IMG/VR virus record: IMGVR_UViG_3300042007_000202
Coordinates: 44,672 to 108,671 of that record
Strand: one strand, 5' to 3'
Length of the DNA: 64,000 nucleotides
From: a virus
Shown here: piece by piece, positions 40,087 to 48,858 of the stretch
Layout: every line of letters begins with the position of its first letter
Numbering within the stretch: the stretch's first letter is position 1
Program-made: the position numbers and the translations under genes
The notes under the pieces: generated by a model
The model's database searches: none
What the model saw: only the letters and a program-made list of their open reading frames with translations
Told to the model about the DNA's origin: nothing

Positions 40087-41145
40087 CTACAGGCGGCCGT
40101 CGGCGGCCAGGACCGCCAGGTTCTTCGCGCGGACCTTGAGCTTCTCCTGGGAGAAGATCGTCCGGCCCATCAGGGTGTCGGTGTTCTTGTAGCGCCGGTC
40201 GTGGTCCAGGTACTCGCCGCCCGCCTGCATCAGGCCGTAGGCCGTGTTGCCGATGCCCTCGCAGGTCGGGGAGTCCAGGATGACGCGGACCTTCTGGCGG
40301 GCGATGGTGACGTTCTCCAGCGCCTTCGGCTTGAGCTTGTGCTCCAGCTTGGTCGGGTAGACGAACTCGTCGACCCAGCGGCTGACCTGCTCGTCCGAGA
40401 CGGTCTTGAGGATCATCTCGTCAGCCAGCTCGGCGTAGGCCTTCATCTCCTTCTCGGCGCCGGACAGGGCCGCCTTGACGTCGGCCTGGAGCTCGGCCAT
40501 GCGCTGGCGCCACTGGGAGCGGTGGTGGAAGGCGAAGGTGGTGGCGCTGGCCTCGGACTGGGTGTCGGCGTAGTGCCAGGTGTTGGCGCAGACCACGCGG
40601 ATGTTCGTGGCGATGGCCTTGCAGGCGCCGTGGCCGTCGTGGCGGTTGAGGAGCGCGATGTAGCGGGCGGTGGGGCTGGGGTCGCCCTTGATCTCCAGGA
40701 AGTCGCCCATCTGGAGCAGCGCCCACACCTGGCGCCCGCTGTCCAGGCACCCGGCGGTCTCGAACTTGATCTCGTGCCCCGACATGAACGTCTCGATGAT
40801 GTCGCCCATGTCGGAGTTGGTGATCAGCTCGTACTGCTCCAGGGCGGTGTCCAGCACCATGTTGTTGTCGGAGCGGACGATGAGCTTGTGGCCCTCCACC
40901 GCCTCGTAGGTGGTGGTGGGCTCGCCGTCCACGACGGCCGGGACCCGGCGGTACAGGGGCTCCTCGATGGGGTCCCAGTCCAGCCCGGCCGGGACGCGCG
41001 CCTCCTGCCACGTCTTCGGCGCCTCCTCCAGGATCACGGTCCGGCCGTCCTGGCCGGTCTCCCCGTAGTGCCACGGGAGCTCCCGCAGCGGCGCGTTCGC
41101 GCCTTCCTGGTGGACGCTGAACATCTTTTCGACCTTGTGTGCCAT
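40087..41145 (-). CDS. DUF932 phage/plasmid-like protein
   Basis: The protein has 352 residues; the ATG follows GGAGGAAGAAG. The opening MAHKVEKMFSVHQ...PWHYGETG and later segments (YEAVEGHKLIVRSDNNMVLDTALEQYELITNSDMGDIIE; NRHDGHGACKAIATNIRVVCANTWHYA) are characteristic of the DUF932 family found in phages and plasmids. The family's biochemical role is unknown to me. It is a single-gene unit with a dyad promoter and its own terminator, so it is likely expressed strongly and early. Confidence 0.75.
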   Translation of the reverse strand: MAHKVEKMFSVHQEGANAPLRELPWHYGETGQDGRTVILEEAPKTWQEARVPAGLDWDPIEEPLYRRVPAVVDGEPTTTYEAVEGHKLIVRSDNNMVLDTALEQYELITNSDMGDIIETFMSGHEIKFETAGCLDSGRQVWALLQMGDFLEIKGDPSPTARYIALLNRHDGHGACKAIATNIRVVCANTWHYADTQSEASATTFAFHHRSQWRQRMAELQADVKAALSGAEKEMKAYAELADEMILKTVSDEQVSRWVDEFVYPTKLEHKLKPKALENVTIARQKVRVILDSPTCEGIGNTAYGLMQAGGEYLDHDRRYKNTDTLMGRTIFSQEKLKVRAKNLAVLAADGRL

Positions 41146-41211
41146 GCGGCTTCTTCCTCCTGTGTCGGCGGGGTTGGCCCGGTCCGCTGGGCCGATCCGC
41201 GCGGATTGACG

Positions 41212-41258
41212 CAACACCAATATTACACACACATGCTGCGTGCGCAAATCCCGTGTCT
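41212..41258 (-). promoter_or_regulatory. Dyad promoter of DUF932 gene
   Basis: The -35 box TTGCGC (41242-41247) and -10 box TAATAT (41220-41225) are 16 bp apart, with an upstream AGACACGGGAT arm. A perfect 12-bp palindrome copy (ATCCGCGCGGAT, 41195-41206) lies in the leader and another (41264-41275) just upstream. Confidence 0.7.
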
Positions 41259-41311
41259 CTTGTATCTGCGTGGATCGGCCCGGCCGGAGGCGCCCGCCCC
41301 CGCCCGAACAG

Positions 41312-41352
41312 CAGACGGCCCCGTCTCCCTCGGGGGGAGACGGGGCCGTCTG
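41312..41352. terminator. Strong terminator, 18-bp stem
   Basis: The arms CAGACGGCCCCGTCTCCC / GGGAGACGGGGCCGTCTG enclose a 5-base loop. It follows the minus gene ending at 41370. Confidence 0.8.
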
Positions 41353-41369
41353 GGGTGGTCGGCCGACCG

Positions 41370-41780
41370 CTACACGGCCACCGACACCGGCAGCTCACTG
41401 CCGTCGCCGCTGAAGAACGCGGCGGCGGCGGCCAGCTTGCCTCCGCACCGCTCGTCCAGGTTGGCCAGAACAGCCGCCAGCAGGTCCTCCCGGTCCTTCA
41501 CATCCGGGTCCGCCAGGGCGGCATCCAGAGCCTCCTGGATGTGGGCCCGGACGCCGGGGTACATGTCCGCCTGCCCGAGCACGTAGGCGGGAACCTCCCG
41601 CGTGTTCAGGTTCCGTGCTTCGCCGTCCGTGGTCACGACCTGGTACGCCGGGCGTTCGCCGGTCCTGTCGTATCGCTTGTACTGCGGCCCGCCCGCCTCA
41701 TTCATTGCGCGCAGAGCCGCGACCCGGCGGGCGATGGCGTTCTTGCCCAGCTCCGGGGCCGACGGCGCGTACACCGACAT
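41370..41780 (-). CDS. Hypothetical protein
   Basis: The protein has 136 residues; the ATG at 41780 follows GAAGGTGATCAGG. It begins MSVYAPSAPELGKNAIARRVAALRAMNEAGG, has a strand region (YQVVTTDGEARNLNTREVPAYVLGQADMYPGV), and ends in a helical, Ala-rich part. It is a single-gene unit with a dyad-type promoter and a strong terminator. No family was recognised. Confidence 0.6.
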   Translation of the reverse strand: MSVYAPSAPELGKNAIARRVAALRAMNEAGGPQYKRYDRTGERPAYQVVTTDGEARNLNTREVPAYVLGQADMYPGVRAHIQEALDAALADPDVKDREDLLAAVLANLDERCGGKLAAAAAFFSGDGSELPVSVAV

Positions 41781-41806
41781 CCTGATCACCTTCTTCCCAT
41801 GGTCTA

Positions 41807-41850
41807 TGAGACACCAGTATTGCACGCGCGTGATGCGTCAGCCATCGTGC
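41807..41850 (-). promoter_or_regulatory. Dyad-family promoter, weak -35
   Basis: The -10 box AATACT (41816-41821) with the downstream arm GGTGTCTCAT matches the family. The -35 position reads ATGGCT, a poor match. It drives the minus gene at 41780. Confidence 0.5.
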
Positions 41851-41852
41851 AC

Positions 41853-42386
41853 TCACTCGCCCGGCTGTTCGGACGGCAGCTCAGAGTCGGATTCCGCCTC
41901 AGGACTCGGGGCGGGTTCGGCCCGCTGAGCACGGCGGCGCTGGGCTTCGCTGGTGATCCCGGCGATGTCGACCAGGGCCGCGCGCACCTGGCGCGTGACG
42001 CATCCGGGGAGCGACGCCAGCAGCTCCACTGAGCCCTCCCAGCCCCCGTCGGCACGCAGGTCGGCCAGGGCGCGGCCGAACACCCGGCGCACCACGTAGT
42101 CGCCCATGGAGCCCCAGTCCGTACGCTCGCGCAGCGCCTTGGCTCTGGGGCTGCCGAGGCTGGACGCCTCCAGCAGCTCCGCGAACTCGCGCTCCTGCTC
42201 GGTGGGTGCCGCCTCGGTGCCGGTGCGGGCGGCCACGTCGCCCGGCGGGATGTCCAAGGCCGCCGCCACGGCGGAGTCGAACTCCTCCACCAGTCCACGC
42301 AGATGGGGATCGTCTTGGGCGTAGTAGCGCAGGCGGCCCAGAGTGGAGAGTGCGGCGGCATGCGTGATGGCGTCCATGCTGGTCAC
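41853..42386 (-). CDS. Hypothetical acidic protein
   Basis: The protein has 177 residues from GTG at 42386 behind GGAGGAGGG, overlapping the upstream stop (TAGTG). It is helical with a Pro/Glu/Ser-rich acidic tail (EPAPSPEAESDSELPSEQPGE). Translational coupling to the 392-residue protein upstream suggests a complex. No domain was recognised. Confidence 0.55.
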   Translation of the reverse strand: MTSMDAITHAAALSTLGRLRYYAQDDPHLRGLVEEFDSAVAAALDIPPGDVAARTGTEAAPTEQEREFAELLEASSLGSPRAKALRERTDWGSMGDYVVRRVFGRALADLRADGGWEGSVELLASLPGCVTRQVRAALVDIAGITSEAQRRRAQRAEPAPSPEAESDSELPSEQPGE

Positions 42387-43564
42387 TAGGAGCCCTCCTC
42401 CAGGTTCACGACGGCGGCCGGGGTGGCGCCGCCTTCCTTGCGGCGGCGGATCTCTGCCTTGGTCATGCGGCGGACGGCCACAGCCGATTCGCACTCCTTG
42501 TCGCCCACGCCGTAGCGGGCGGGCTCCTTCACCCGGCGGACGGCGAACCCGCGCCCCGGCAGGATCTCCTCCAGCCGGGCCAGCGCCTCCGCGTTGGGTA
42601 CCACCGTTCCGGTGTCCGGGTTGTACCAGCCGATCATCTCCTCGTAGGGCTCGATCAGCTTCTCATCGCGGTAGAACTTGCTGCTCATGACGGTGTAGCC
42701 GGGGGTGCGGTAGGAGCGCCACTCGTCCTTGAGGCCGAGGGCGGAGGCCATGCCCTTGGTCGTGGGCATGGGGTCCTGGGTGGACTCCACGGCTTCCAGC
42801 CAGTCTTCGTAGACCGCGCCGAGCGCCTTGTGCAGGGACTCGCCCGGCTTGCACCGGCCGCACAGCTTCGTCGGCAGCCTGTCTGCGGTGGCCCGGCCGC
42901 GCGCGTAGCGGAACGCCCCGGCCAGCAGCACCTCCTGTACCTCGGCCTTGCGGGCGTACTTGTAGGCGTTGGGGTAGGACAGGTTTTCGTGGCCCTTGGT
43001 GACCGTGCAGCCAGCCACGTGGATGACCGGCACCATCATGTCCGGGGCGACCTTCGTCTCCCGGATGCGCGGCGTGAACGTGACCCAGGTTCGCGGGCCG
43101 AGTTCGGCGTCTTCGCGGTCCTGCGCTTCCTGTGCCGCGCGGGCCTCGGCGCGCCGCTCCTCCTCCTCCGCCTCCCGGCGCATCTCCACGACCTCGTCCC
43201 GGCGCGCGGTCAGGGCGGCGTCGGTGGGGGCGTAGTCGGTCCATGCGTCCTGGAAGGCTGCCCAGTGGCGGCTCTGGGCGGACTCCCATGCGGCGCGGGC
43301 GGCGGCCAGCTTGTCGTCGGCGCGCTGGAGTTCGGCGGTGAAGGTCTCGTACGCCTTGGCCCAGGCGGCGCGTTCCTCGTCGCTGGCGCGGACGGCGTGC
43401 TGGTCGTAGTAGCCCTCGCCGGTGTCGTACGGGTCCACCTCCATGTCGGTGATGGCGTGGACCATGTCGTCGTCGTTGATGTTGTCCAGAACGTCGCTGA
43501 CGCTGCTGTCGCTGTGGAGGCGGTAGTACTTCGGCTTCTCGCCAGGGGTGTCATGCGGTGTCAT
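42386..43564 (-). CDS. Hypothetical protein with long coiled coil
   Basis: The protein has 392 residues. Residues ~60-165 form a charged helical stretch (ERAAWAKAYETFTAELQRADDKLAAARAAW; VVEMRREAEEEERRAEARAAQEAQDREDAE) typical of a coiled coil. The next part has VIHVAGCTVTK and KLCGRCKPGESLH, a possible zinc site, and the C-terminus has MTKAEIRRRKEGG. It is coupled to both neighbours. No enzyme motif was seen. Confidence 0.55.
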   Translation of the reverse strand: MTPHDTPGEKPKYYRLHSDSSVSDVLDNINDDDMVHAITDMEVDPYDTGEGYYDQHAVRASDEERAAWAKAYETFTAELQRADDKLAAARAAWESAQSRHWAAFQDAWTDYAPTDAALTARRDEVVEMRREAEEEERRAEARAAQEAQDREDAELGPRTWVTFTPRIRETKVAPDMMVPVIHVAGCTVTKGHENLSYPNAYKYARKAEVQEVLLAGAFRYARGRATADRLPTKLCGRCKPGESLHKALGAVYEDWLEAVESTQDPMPTTKGMASALGLKDEWRSYRTPGYTVMSSKFYRDEKLIEPYEEMIGWYNPDTGTVVPNAEALARLEEILPGRGFAVRRVKEPARYGVGDKECESAVAVRRMTKAEIRRRKEGGATPAAVVNLEEGS

Positions 43565-43569
43565 GGGTG

Positions 43570-44199
43570 TCAGTTCTCCAGGAGTCCCCATCCGGCGGGG
43601 CCGCGCCACGTGAGCGGCTGGCCGTCGGCGGGGGTGTCGTAGTAGGCCATGGCGGGCGCGGGGGCGTTCGCCTTGACGATGGCGAGCAGCGTATTGAGGC
43701 CGGTGGTCAGGCGCCCTTGCCGGTCCACGCGGATGGGGCTGACGAGGCGGTAGTCCCACTCGCCGTTCGTGAGCTGGGCGGCCATCTCGTTGACGCTGAC
43801 CAGGTCGAAGCAGTCGGCGGCGTACTTGGCGTCGGCGGTGTTGGCGAGGGTCAGTGCGACGCCCGGCTCGAAGATGGCCACCGGGTCTTCGCTGTGCTCG
43901 GTGTCGTCGGGGAAGAGCAGGTGTTCCGCGTGGAACAGGGTCAGGGCGCGGCCCAGCGTGGTCACCACGGTGCCGTCGTCGGTCTTGCGGGCCACGGGGA
44001 CGGGGATGCCGGTCTCCAGGACGGCGTCCGGGACGGCCAGCTCCAGGTTCGGGTCCGCTCCGGCTTTGGCGCGGTGGGCCAGGTCGCGCAGCCAGGCGCC
44101 GAAGGCCGTGGGCAGGGGGGGCCAGATGGCCTGGCGTACGTAGGCGATGGGGTCGGTGGCCGGGTCGGGGCCCGGCGGGGTGTTCCTCGTGTCGCTCAT
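43570..44199 (-). CDS. Degenerate ParB/sulfiredoxin-like protein
   Basis: The protein has 209 residues. The C-terminal third (VSVNEMAAQLTNGEWDYRLVSPIRVDRQGRLTTGLNTLLAIVKANAPAPAMAYYDTP) aligns by eye with the ParB-like core of the protein at 36968 (NGEW, then G..RL, then AV/PCWVSY), but the GxHR box is replaced by GLNT. It may bind but not use nucleotide. IRVD comes from a 12-bp palindrome (43723-43734). It is the first gene of a coupled trio. Confidence 0.5.
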   Translation of the reverse strand: MSDTRNTPPGPDPATDPIAYVRQAIWPPLPTAFGAWLRDLAHRAKAGADPNLELAVPDAVLETGIPVPVARKTDDGTVVTTLGRALTLFHAEHLLFPDDTEHSEDPVAIFEPGVALTLANTADAKYAADCFDLVSVNEMAAQLTNGEWDYRLVSPIRVDRQGRLTTGLNTLLAIVKANAPAPAMAYYDTPADGQPLTWRGPAGWGLLEN

Positions 44200-44242
44200 G
44201 TCGGCCTCTGTGGAGTTGCGGGTCGGCGGGTGGGCGGCGAGG

Positions 44243-44280
44243 CCCGGCGGGCGCTGGCAGGTCCTGGGGCGCCCGCCGGG
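44243..44280. terminator. Terminator hairpin
   Basis: The arms CCCGGCGGGCGC / GCGCCCGCCGGG (12 bp) have a 14-base loop. It lies after the minus gene at 44286. Confidence 0.6.
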
Positions 44281-44285
44281 GGCCG

Positions 44286-44537
44286 TCAGGGGCGGGTGGC
44301 CTCGTAGACGGTCAGGTAGAAGACGGGGCCGTCGATCAGCGTGGACCGGACGCGGCCTTCGCGTTCCAGGCGGAGCAGCCGCCGGTGGGTGGAGCGGCGG
44401 GTGGAGCGCAGGGCTTCTGCCACCTCGTGGAGTTCGCTGTGCGGGTTGCGTTCCAGCCAGCGGAGCAGGGCTTCGTCCCTGCGCTGGCCGAGGCGCATCC
44501 GACCGGCGGCCGTCACGTAGTCGGCCAGCGCCATCAT
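44286..44537 (-). CDS. Small winged-helix DNA-binding protein
   Basis: The protein has 83 residues; the ATG follows AAGAGGTGACC. Residues ~20-60 (DEALLRWLERNPHSELHEVAEALRSTRRSTHRRLLRLEREGRV) form a winged helix of the MarR/ArsR-like type with a strand wing after it. It lies at the end of a minus operon with the zinc-ribbon gene at 44542. It is probably a transcription regulator. Confidence 0.65.
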   Translation of the reverse strand: MMALADYVTAAGRMRLGQRRDEALLRWLERNPHSELHEVAEALRSTRRSTHRRLLRLEREGRVRSTLIDGPVFYLTVYEATRP

Positions 44538-44541
44538 CCGG

Positions 44542-44805
44542 TCACCTCTTCGGGGGGTGGAGCACGACGCCGGGCGCGTGGTCCGGCATGGGGCCGTCGT
44601 CGGGGTTGGGGGCCTTGGGGCATTCGCGGTCTTCGCCTCCGACGAGGTTGCCCACGGTCCAGGGGGCGCCCTCTTCGGCCAGGCTGATGACCTCCCCGCA
44701 GTACGTGCAGCAACTGCGCTTGGGGTAGCCGTCCGGGTCGGGCTCCGGCGGCGAGGGCGGGGGGCCGTGCACCACGGGCGGACTGGCGGGAATGAACGGG
44801 ATCAC
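44542..44805 (-). CDS. Small zinc-ribbon protein
   Basis: The protein has 87 residues. After a Pro-rich start it has KRSCCTYCGEVISLAEEGAPWTVGN and GEDRECPKAPNPDDG, a CxxC...C set. Its start overlaps the stop of the gene at 44802. Function unknown. Confidence 0.55.
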   Translation of the reverse strand: MIPFIPASPPVVHGPPPSPPEPDPDGYPKRSCCTYCGEVISLAEEGAPWTVGNLVGGEDRECPKAPNPDDGPMPDHAPGVVLHPPKR

Positions 44806-45275
44806 GGTGCCTGCTTCGGGTCGTGTTCGGGGGTGTCCGGCGCGCCGGGGAGGGGGTGGGCGGCCACGTCGGCTTCGAGGATGTCATCGGGGTGGACCTG
44901 TTCGATGCGCTCGCCGTGGCACACGTCCACGTAGAAGCGGCGGGCCACGGCGGTGTCGATGTGGTCGTGCCGTCCCAGGGCGCCGATGTGGGTGTAGCCG
45001 TTGGCGACGACGCGGACGTGGACCGCCTGTCCGGTGGTGCACCCGCGCAGCATCGCGTCCAGCGCCATCCCGGTGTACGGGGGCACGGGGGCGCCCTGGT
45101 CCCTCAGGGCGCTCAGCAGGTGCTTCGCGCGGAGCTGGGGGCAGGGCTTGGTGCCGGTCCAGTGGTGGGCGGTGCAGAAGCCGTGTGCTTCCAGGTCGCA
45201 CGGGGTGTCTTCGTAGAGGTCGGCCACGATGCCGAGGGCGACGGTGAGGGCGGCCTGCTGGCTGAGGAGAGCCAT
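44802..45275 (-). CDS. Hypothetical protein with His/Cys-rich core
   Basis: The protein has 157 residues from ATG at 45275. It contains DTPCDLEAHGFCTAHHWTGTKPCPQLRAKHLL, a Cys/His cluster able to hold zinc, and VHVRVVANGYTHIGALGRHDHIDTAVARRFYVDVCHG. The tail is Pro/Asp-rich. It is coupled to the genes downstream. No family was recognised. Confidence 0.55.
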   Translation of the reverse strand: MALLSQQAALTVALGIVADLYEDTPCDLEAHGFCTAHHWTGTKPCPQLRAKHLLSALRDQGAPVPPYTGMALDAMLRGCTTGQAVHVRVVANGYTHIGALGRHDHIDTAVARRFYVDVCHGERIEQVHPDDILEADVAAHPLPGAPDTPEHDPKQAP

Positions 45276-45296
45276 GGGTTCCTGTCTGCGCGGATA

Positions 45297-45331
45297 GGCC
45301 GGGCGGGCGCCCGCCCGGCCGGGTGGGCGGG
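45297..45331. repeat. (GGSC)n element, intergenic
   Basis: A GC-only run (GGCCGGGCGGGC and its complement) directly after the stop of the minus gene at 45332 and beside a 12-bp palindrome copy (45284-45295). It probably terminates that transcript. Confidence 0.7.
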
Positions 45332-45670
45332 TCAGGTGAGGGTGATCTCGAAGGCGTCGGGCCAGCCGTGGGTGCGGACGATGCGCTCCTGGTCGGCCTG
45401 GGGGTGCTTGGCGTAGTTCCGGATCAGCGTGGCCATGCGTTCGGTCTGGCGCTGCTTGAGGTGGAGGGGCATGCCGGAGCGGTGGCCGAGCACGATGTAG
45501 GGGCGGTCGCTGGAGTGGCGGGCCCAGCCCGCTTCGAACCGGCCGCGCCGGTCGGTGGAGACCATGATGGCCTTGCGGGTGAAGTGCTCGGCGGCCAGCT
45601 CGCGCAGTTCCTCCAGGAGCGCTTCGGCGGCCAGGGGCATCCGGTTGCCGGGCCGGGGTTTGGTGTTCAC
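45332..45670 (-). CDS. Hypothetical protein
   Basis: The protein has 112 residues from GTG at 45670, behind GAGAGGACC. It is basic, with strands (RKAIMVSTDRRGRFEAGWARH; RPYIVLGHRSGMPLHLKQRQTERMATLI). A 12-bp palindrome with an extended CGATC...GATCG dyad (45691-45702) is upstream. No family was recognised. Confidence 0.55.
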   Translation of the reverse strand: MNTKPRPGNRMPLAAEALLEELRELAAEHFTRKAIMVSTDRRGRFEAGWARHSSDRPYIVLGHRSGMPLHLKQRQTERMATLIRNYAKHPQADQERIVRTHGWPDAFEITLT

Positions 45671-45718
45671 GGTGGCTTGGTCCTCTCTCGATCTGCGCGG
45701 ATCGGGTGGGGGTGCTGT

Positions 45719-46855
45719 TCAGCGCATGGGGTGGTTGGTGATGGTGCGGCCGTCGTCCTTCGCCGCGTTCACCGGGATCGGCGCCAGCCAGTGGATGTCG
45801 ATCTCCTGGCGGCCGGGGCCGACCCGGTACAGGTGCAGGTGTGCGCCGCGCACGTGGGGGCGGACCTTCTTGCCGGTCCCCGGGCCGAGCTGGGCGGCGG
45901 CGGGCGGGCGGCGGATGTGGTCGGCGATGACCGAGCCGGTGACCCAGCCCAGGCGGCGGACGCGGGGGGACTTGGGGCGCCGGGGCTTGCCTTTGGCGGC
46001 CGGGGGGCGGATGGCGCGGGGCTTGGCGTCCACCTCCGCGCTCCGGGAGCACGCGTACAGCAGGTGTGCCACGGCGGCGCGGGCGCACGTGGTCATGTAG
46101 GTGCGGCGGGTGTCGTCGTCGGTGCGGCGCAGGCGGACGTCCGGCGCCCAGGCGAACGTCTTGTCGACGATCACTTCCACCAGCTCGTCGATGGTGAACT
46201 CCCCGCTGAGGGGGACGGAGAACTGGACGGCGTCAAGGTCCTGGACGCGGTTGTCGGCGGTCAGCACCGTGGAGTGGACGACCACCCGGTAGGCGTTGGC
46301 CTCGGGGTCGTGGGTGTCCACGGGGATGCCCTGGCCCGTCTCCATGGCCGCGCGCATCTGCCCCACGTAGGGGTAGCGCGGGCTGACCACACCCGTCACG
46401 GTGACGGCGATGATCCGCCCGGGGAGTCCGTCCGCGTGGACCAGCTCGGGGGCGCCCGGCAGCAGGAACATGGGGTTGATGTGGGGCAGCCGGGTGAGCA
46501 CCGCGCCGGGGATCTTGACGTCGGACTTGAGTTCCATCAGCTTCGCCGTCATGGCGGGGTGGGGCTCGTAGGTGTCGCGCTGGGCCTCCCAGAGCCGGTG
46601 CAGCCGCAGTTCGCCCGCCGCCTGGACCATCCGCTGCTGATCGGCGTAGCCCAGCTTCCTGAGCGCGTCTTCGATCTGGGCGGTCGGGACCTTGCCGGGC
46701 CCGCTCAGGAGCCCGTCCAGGCCGAGCTTGCGCAGCTTGCGCTCACTGTAGGCCGCGCTGTCCTGGATCGTGTCCGCGATCCACTCGGCGGTGTACGGGT
46801 CCGGCGCGGGGGGTGGCGGGTAGAGCGGGTGGTCCAGGAGGACGGACGGGGCCAC
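45719..46855 (-). CDS. Hypothetical protein
   Basis: The protein has 378 residues from GTG. Helices at the N-terminus precede a strand-rich central part (PGRIIAVTVTGVVSPRYPYVGQMRAAMETGQGIPVDTHDPEANAYRVVVHSTVL) and a basic, Pro/Lys-rich region before an HxHLHLYRVGPG segment. The alternation of basic and strand regions would suit a nucleic-acid-linked protein. No motif was recognised. It is coupled by position to the gene at 46868. Confidence 0.5.
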   Translation of the reverse strand: MAPSVLLDHPLYPPPPAPDPYTAEWIADTIQDSAAYSERKLRKLGLDGLLSGPGKVPTAQIEDALRKLGYADQQRMVQAAGELRLHRLWEAQRDTYEPHPAMTAKLMELKSDVKIPGAVLTRLPHINPMFLLPGAPELVHADGLPGRIIAVTVTGVVSPRYPYVGQMRAAMETGQGIPVDTHDPEANAYRVVVHSTVLTADNRVQDLDAVQFSVPLSGEFTIDELVEVIVDKTFAWAPDVRLRRTDDDTRRTYMTTCARAAVAHLLYACSRSAEVDAKPRAIRPPAAKGKPRRPKSPRVRRLGWVTGSVIADHIRRPPAAAQLGPGTGKKVRPHVRGAHLHLYRVGPGRQEIDIHWLAPIPVNAAKDDGRTITNHPMR

Positions 46856-46867
46856 GGCGGGACTCTC

Positions 46868-47749
46868 TCAATCTGCGTGGATGGACTCGGTGGGGGTGCC
46901 GAGCGCGGAGGTCAGGACGGTGAGGTCAGCGAGCGCGTCGCGCTTCGCTTCGTCGGCGGTCGGCCGGACCACGAGGGTGCGGCCGTCAGCGACCTGGATG
47001 ACGCGGAAGCCGCCCTCGGGGTGGACGGCCTCCAGCCGGAGCACAATGCCACGGGCGCGGAAGTCCTCGCGCCAGTAGCCCACCTCCTCGGCGCGCAGTC
47101 GCTCCATGCGGTAGCCGCCGCGCGTGTTGAGCAGGCCGTTCCCGCGTAAGGCTGCGCCGGTCTGCGTGGATGCGCGCACCCGGGCCAGCTCGCGGCCGTC
47201 GCTCCTGGCGGTCAGGCGCCACACGTCGGTGCGCTCGCCGCGCGGGGCCGGGATGCCGCCGGGCAGCGGGCACTGGCCGGTCATGTGGCGGAGCATCATC
47301 ACCTGGTCCAGCAGCCGTTCCACCGGCCACGCCAGGGCCTCCTGGTACGCCTTGCACACGCTGTAGCGCGCGGAGCGGGCGGGGCTGCCTTCCAGGGCGG
47401 CGGCGGGCGCGGTGTGCGCCACGTACGCGGCGGCGTGCTCGCGCTGCGAGCGGCGCAGGGCGCCTTCCTGGTTGGCGATGATCAGGTCCAGCTCGGCCAT
47501 CTCTTCGGCGTCCGGCATCTGCGGCAGGAGCTGCGCACTCCAGTCGACCGTGACGTACCGGGTGGTGGTGCCGTTGCGGTGGCGGCGGATGCGTTCGGTG
47601 GTGGTGCGCGTCATCTCCGCGAGGCCCCTGCGTTCCAGGGCCTCGGCGGTGGTGCGGGCGACGCGGTGCGTGCCGCCGCTGTGGATCTTTCCGTCAGGGG
47701 CCTCGCGCAGGGCGTCGTAGGCCCTGGTTTGCGCCTTGCTGAGCTTCAT
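46868..47749 (-). CDS. Hypothetical protein with N-terminal winged helix
   Basis: The protein has 293 residues. Residues ~1-50 (LSKAQTRAYDALREAPDGKIHSGGTHRVARTTAEALERRGLAEMT) resemble a winged helix; the middle is helical and the C-terminus strand-rich (GGFRVIQVADGRTLVVRPT). The protein ends ESIHAD, with IHAD from a palindrome copy (46871-46882). A second copy at 47160-47171 is inside. It is the first gene of the operon below the dyad promoter at ~47790. Function unknown. Confidence 0.55.
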   Translation of the reverse strand: MKLSKAQTRAYDALREAPDGKIHSGGTHRVARTTAEALERRGLAEMTRTTTERIRRHRNGTTTRYVTVDWSAQLLPQMPDAEEMAELDLIIANQEGALRRSQREHAAAYVAHTAPAAALEGSPARSARYSVCKAYQEALAWPVERLLDQVMMLRHMTGQCPLPGGIPAPRGERTDVWRLTARSDGRELARVRASTQTGAALRGNGLLNTRGGYRMERLRAEEVGYWREDFRARGIVLRLEAVHPEGGFRVIQVADGRTLVVRPTADEAKRDALADLTVLTSALGTPTESIHAD

Positions 47750-47774
47750 GTGGCTTGGTCCCTCAGTCGCGGTG

Positions 47775-47828
47775 CCGTGTGAGACATGACGTTATCACCG
47801 GGGATTGGTGTGCGCAAATGTTGTGTCA
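47775..47828 (-). promoter_or_regulatory. Dyad promoter, textbook spacing
   Basis: The -35 box TTGCGC (47812-47817) and -10 box TAACGT (47789-47794) are 17 bp apart. The arms CGTGACACAACA and CATGTCTCACACGG flank them. It drives the minus operon from 47749 and abuts a (GGSC)n-like run at 47829. Confidence 0.75.
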
Positions 47829-48110
47829 CGCGGGCGGGCGGCGGGCCGACCGGCCGGACCAGTCCTCCTCACCTGGCCCGAAGACGTCCAGGAACTCGAC
47901 CGCGCCGTCGGGCGGCAGGCGGTCGATGCGGAAGCTGTCGCCTCCCCGGAAGCGGTGCGGCTCGGGCGGCCGGGCCGTCCAGGTGAGCCGGTCCTTGCGG
48001 GTGATTGCGCAGTCCACCCGGCGGCCGTCGGCCGTGGCGATCCAGCACTCGCTGGGCTCGGCGGGTTCCCCTGGTGTGAGTTCGCGGTCGTATCCGGACT
48101 GGGTGCTCAC
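47826..48110 (-). CDS. Small hypothetical protein
   Basis: The protein has 94 residues from GTG at 48110, behind AGGAAGGGCACC. It is strand-rich (ECWIATADGRRVDCAITRKDRLTWTARP...RGGDSFRIDRL) with an acidic then basic C-terminus read partly from GC-rich repeat sequence. It is the last gene before the non-coding region at 48.1-48.9 kb. No family was recognised. Confidence 0.5.
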   Translation of the reverse strand: MSTQSGYDRELTPGEPAEPSECWIATADGRRVDCAITRKDRLTWTARPPEPHRFRGGDSFRIDRLPPDGAVEFLDVFGPGEEDWSGRSARRPPA

Positions 48111-48767
48111 CGGTGCCCTTCCTGTTGCTGCTGCGTTCGCTGCTGGCCATCCTGCCGCCCCCTGACGGCCGATTGGGGGAACGGCCGCCCGGAGGGCCCG
48201 CAGGCCGTCCACGGGGCGCCAGGAGGCCGCCAGGCGCCCGCCGGGCCGCGCCTGCGCCCACGGGGGCGCCAGTGACCTCAGGCGCGCAGGGTCGAAGACC
48301 CGAGCACCTGAGGTTGCTGGCGGTGGGCGGTCCAGCGCGCCCTGGGCGCTGGCGAGGGGGGTGCAGGGGGGGCGAGGAGCCCCCCTTGCGAGGCCGGGCG
48401 GAAGGGGGGCTGCTGACCCCCCTTGGGGGCCCCGGCCCCCCGCTGCCCGCAGACGGCCGGAAAGGGCCCCTGACCTGCGGGGATGGCCGCCTTCGCGCGC
48501 GCCCACGCGTGCGCGCGCGTTCTTCCTAAAGAGCAGTTTGCTGCAAATCGTCCTCTGACCTGCGCAAACGCGATTTGCAAAGGGGGGCTGTAGCCCCCCT
48601 TCGAATGCCGCAAGGGGGGCTACAGCCCCCCTTTGCGCAGGTCGGCGCAGGAGGGCGTGAATTGTCAGTGTGGCCATGTATCGACATCTCGACAGACACG
48701 CGTTCGTAGCTCTTCGGGTGATTGCACGCTGGTGAGCGGGGTGATACGCAGGGTGAACGTTGGACAA

Positions 48768-48798
48768 CCGGGCGGCCGGGCGGCCGGGCGGGCGGCCG
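48768..48798. repeat. (GGSC)n element near candidate origin
   Basis: A 31-base GC-only run of GGGC and GGCC words between the twin hairpins and the Rep-like gene. Confidence 0.75.
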
Positions 48799-48858
48799 AG
48801 TTCCGTCACCCCTTCGGTGGACATGACACCAGGGTTGCGGGGGCACCAGACCCCCCTT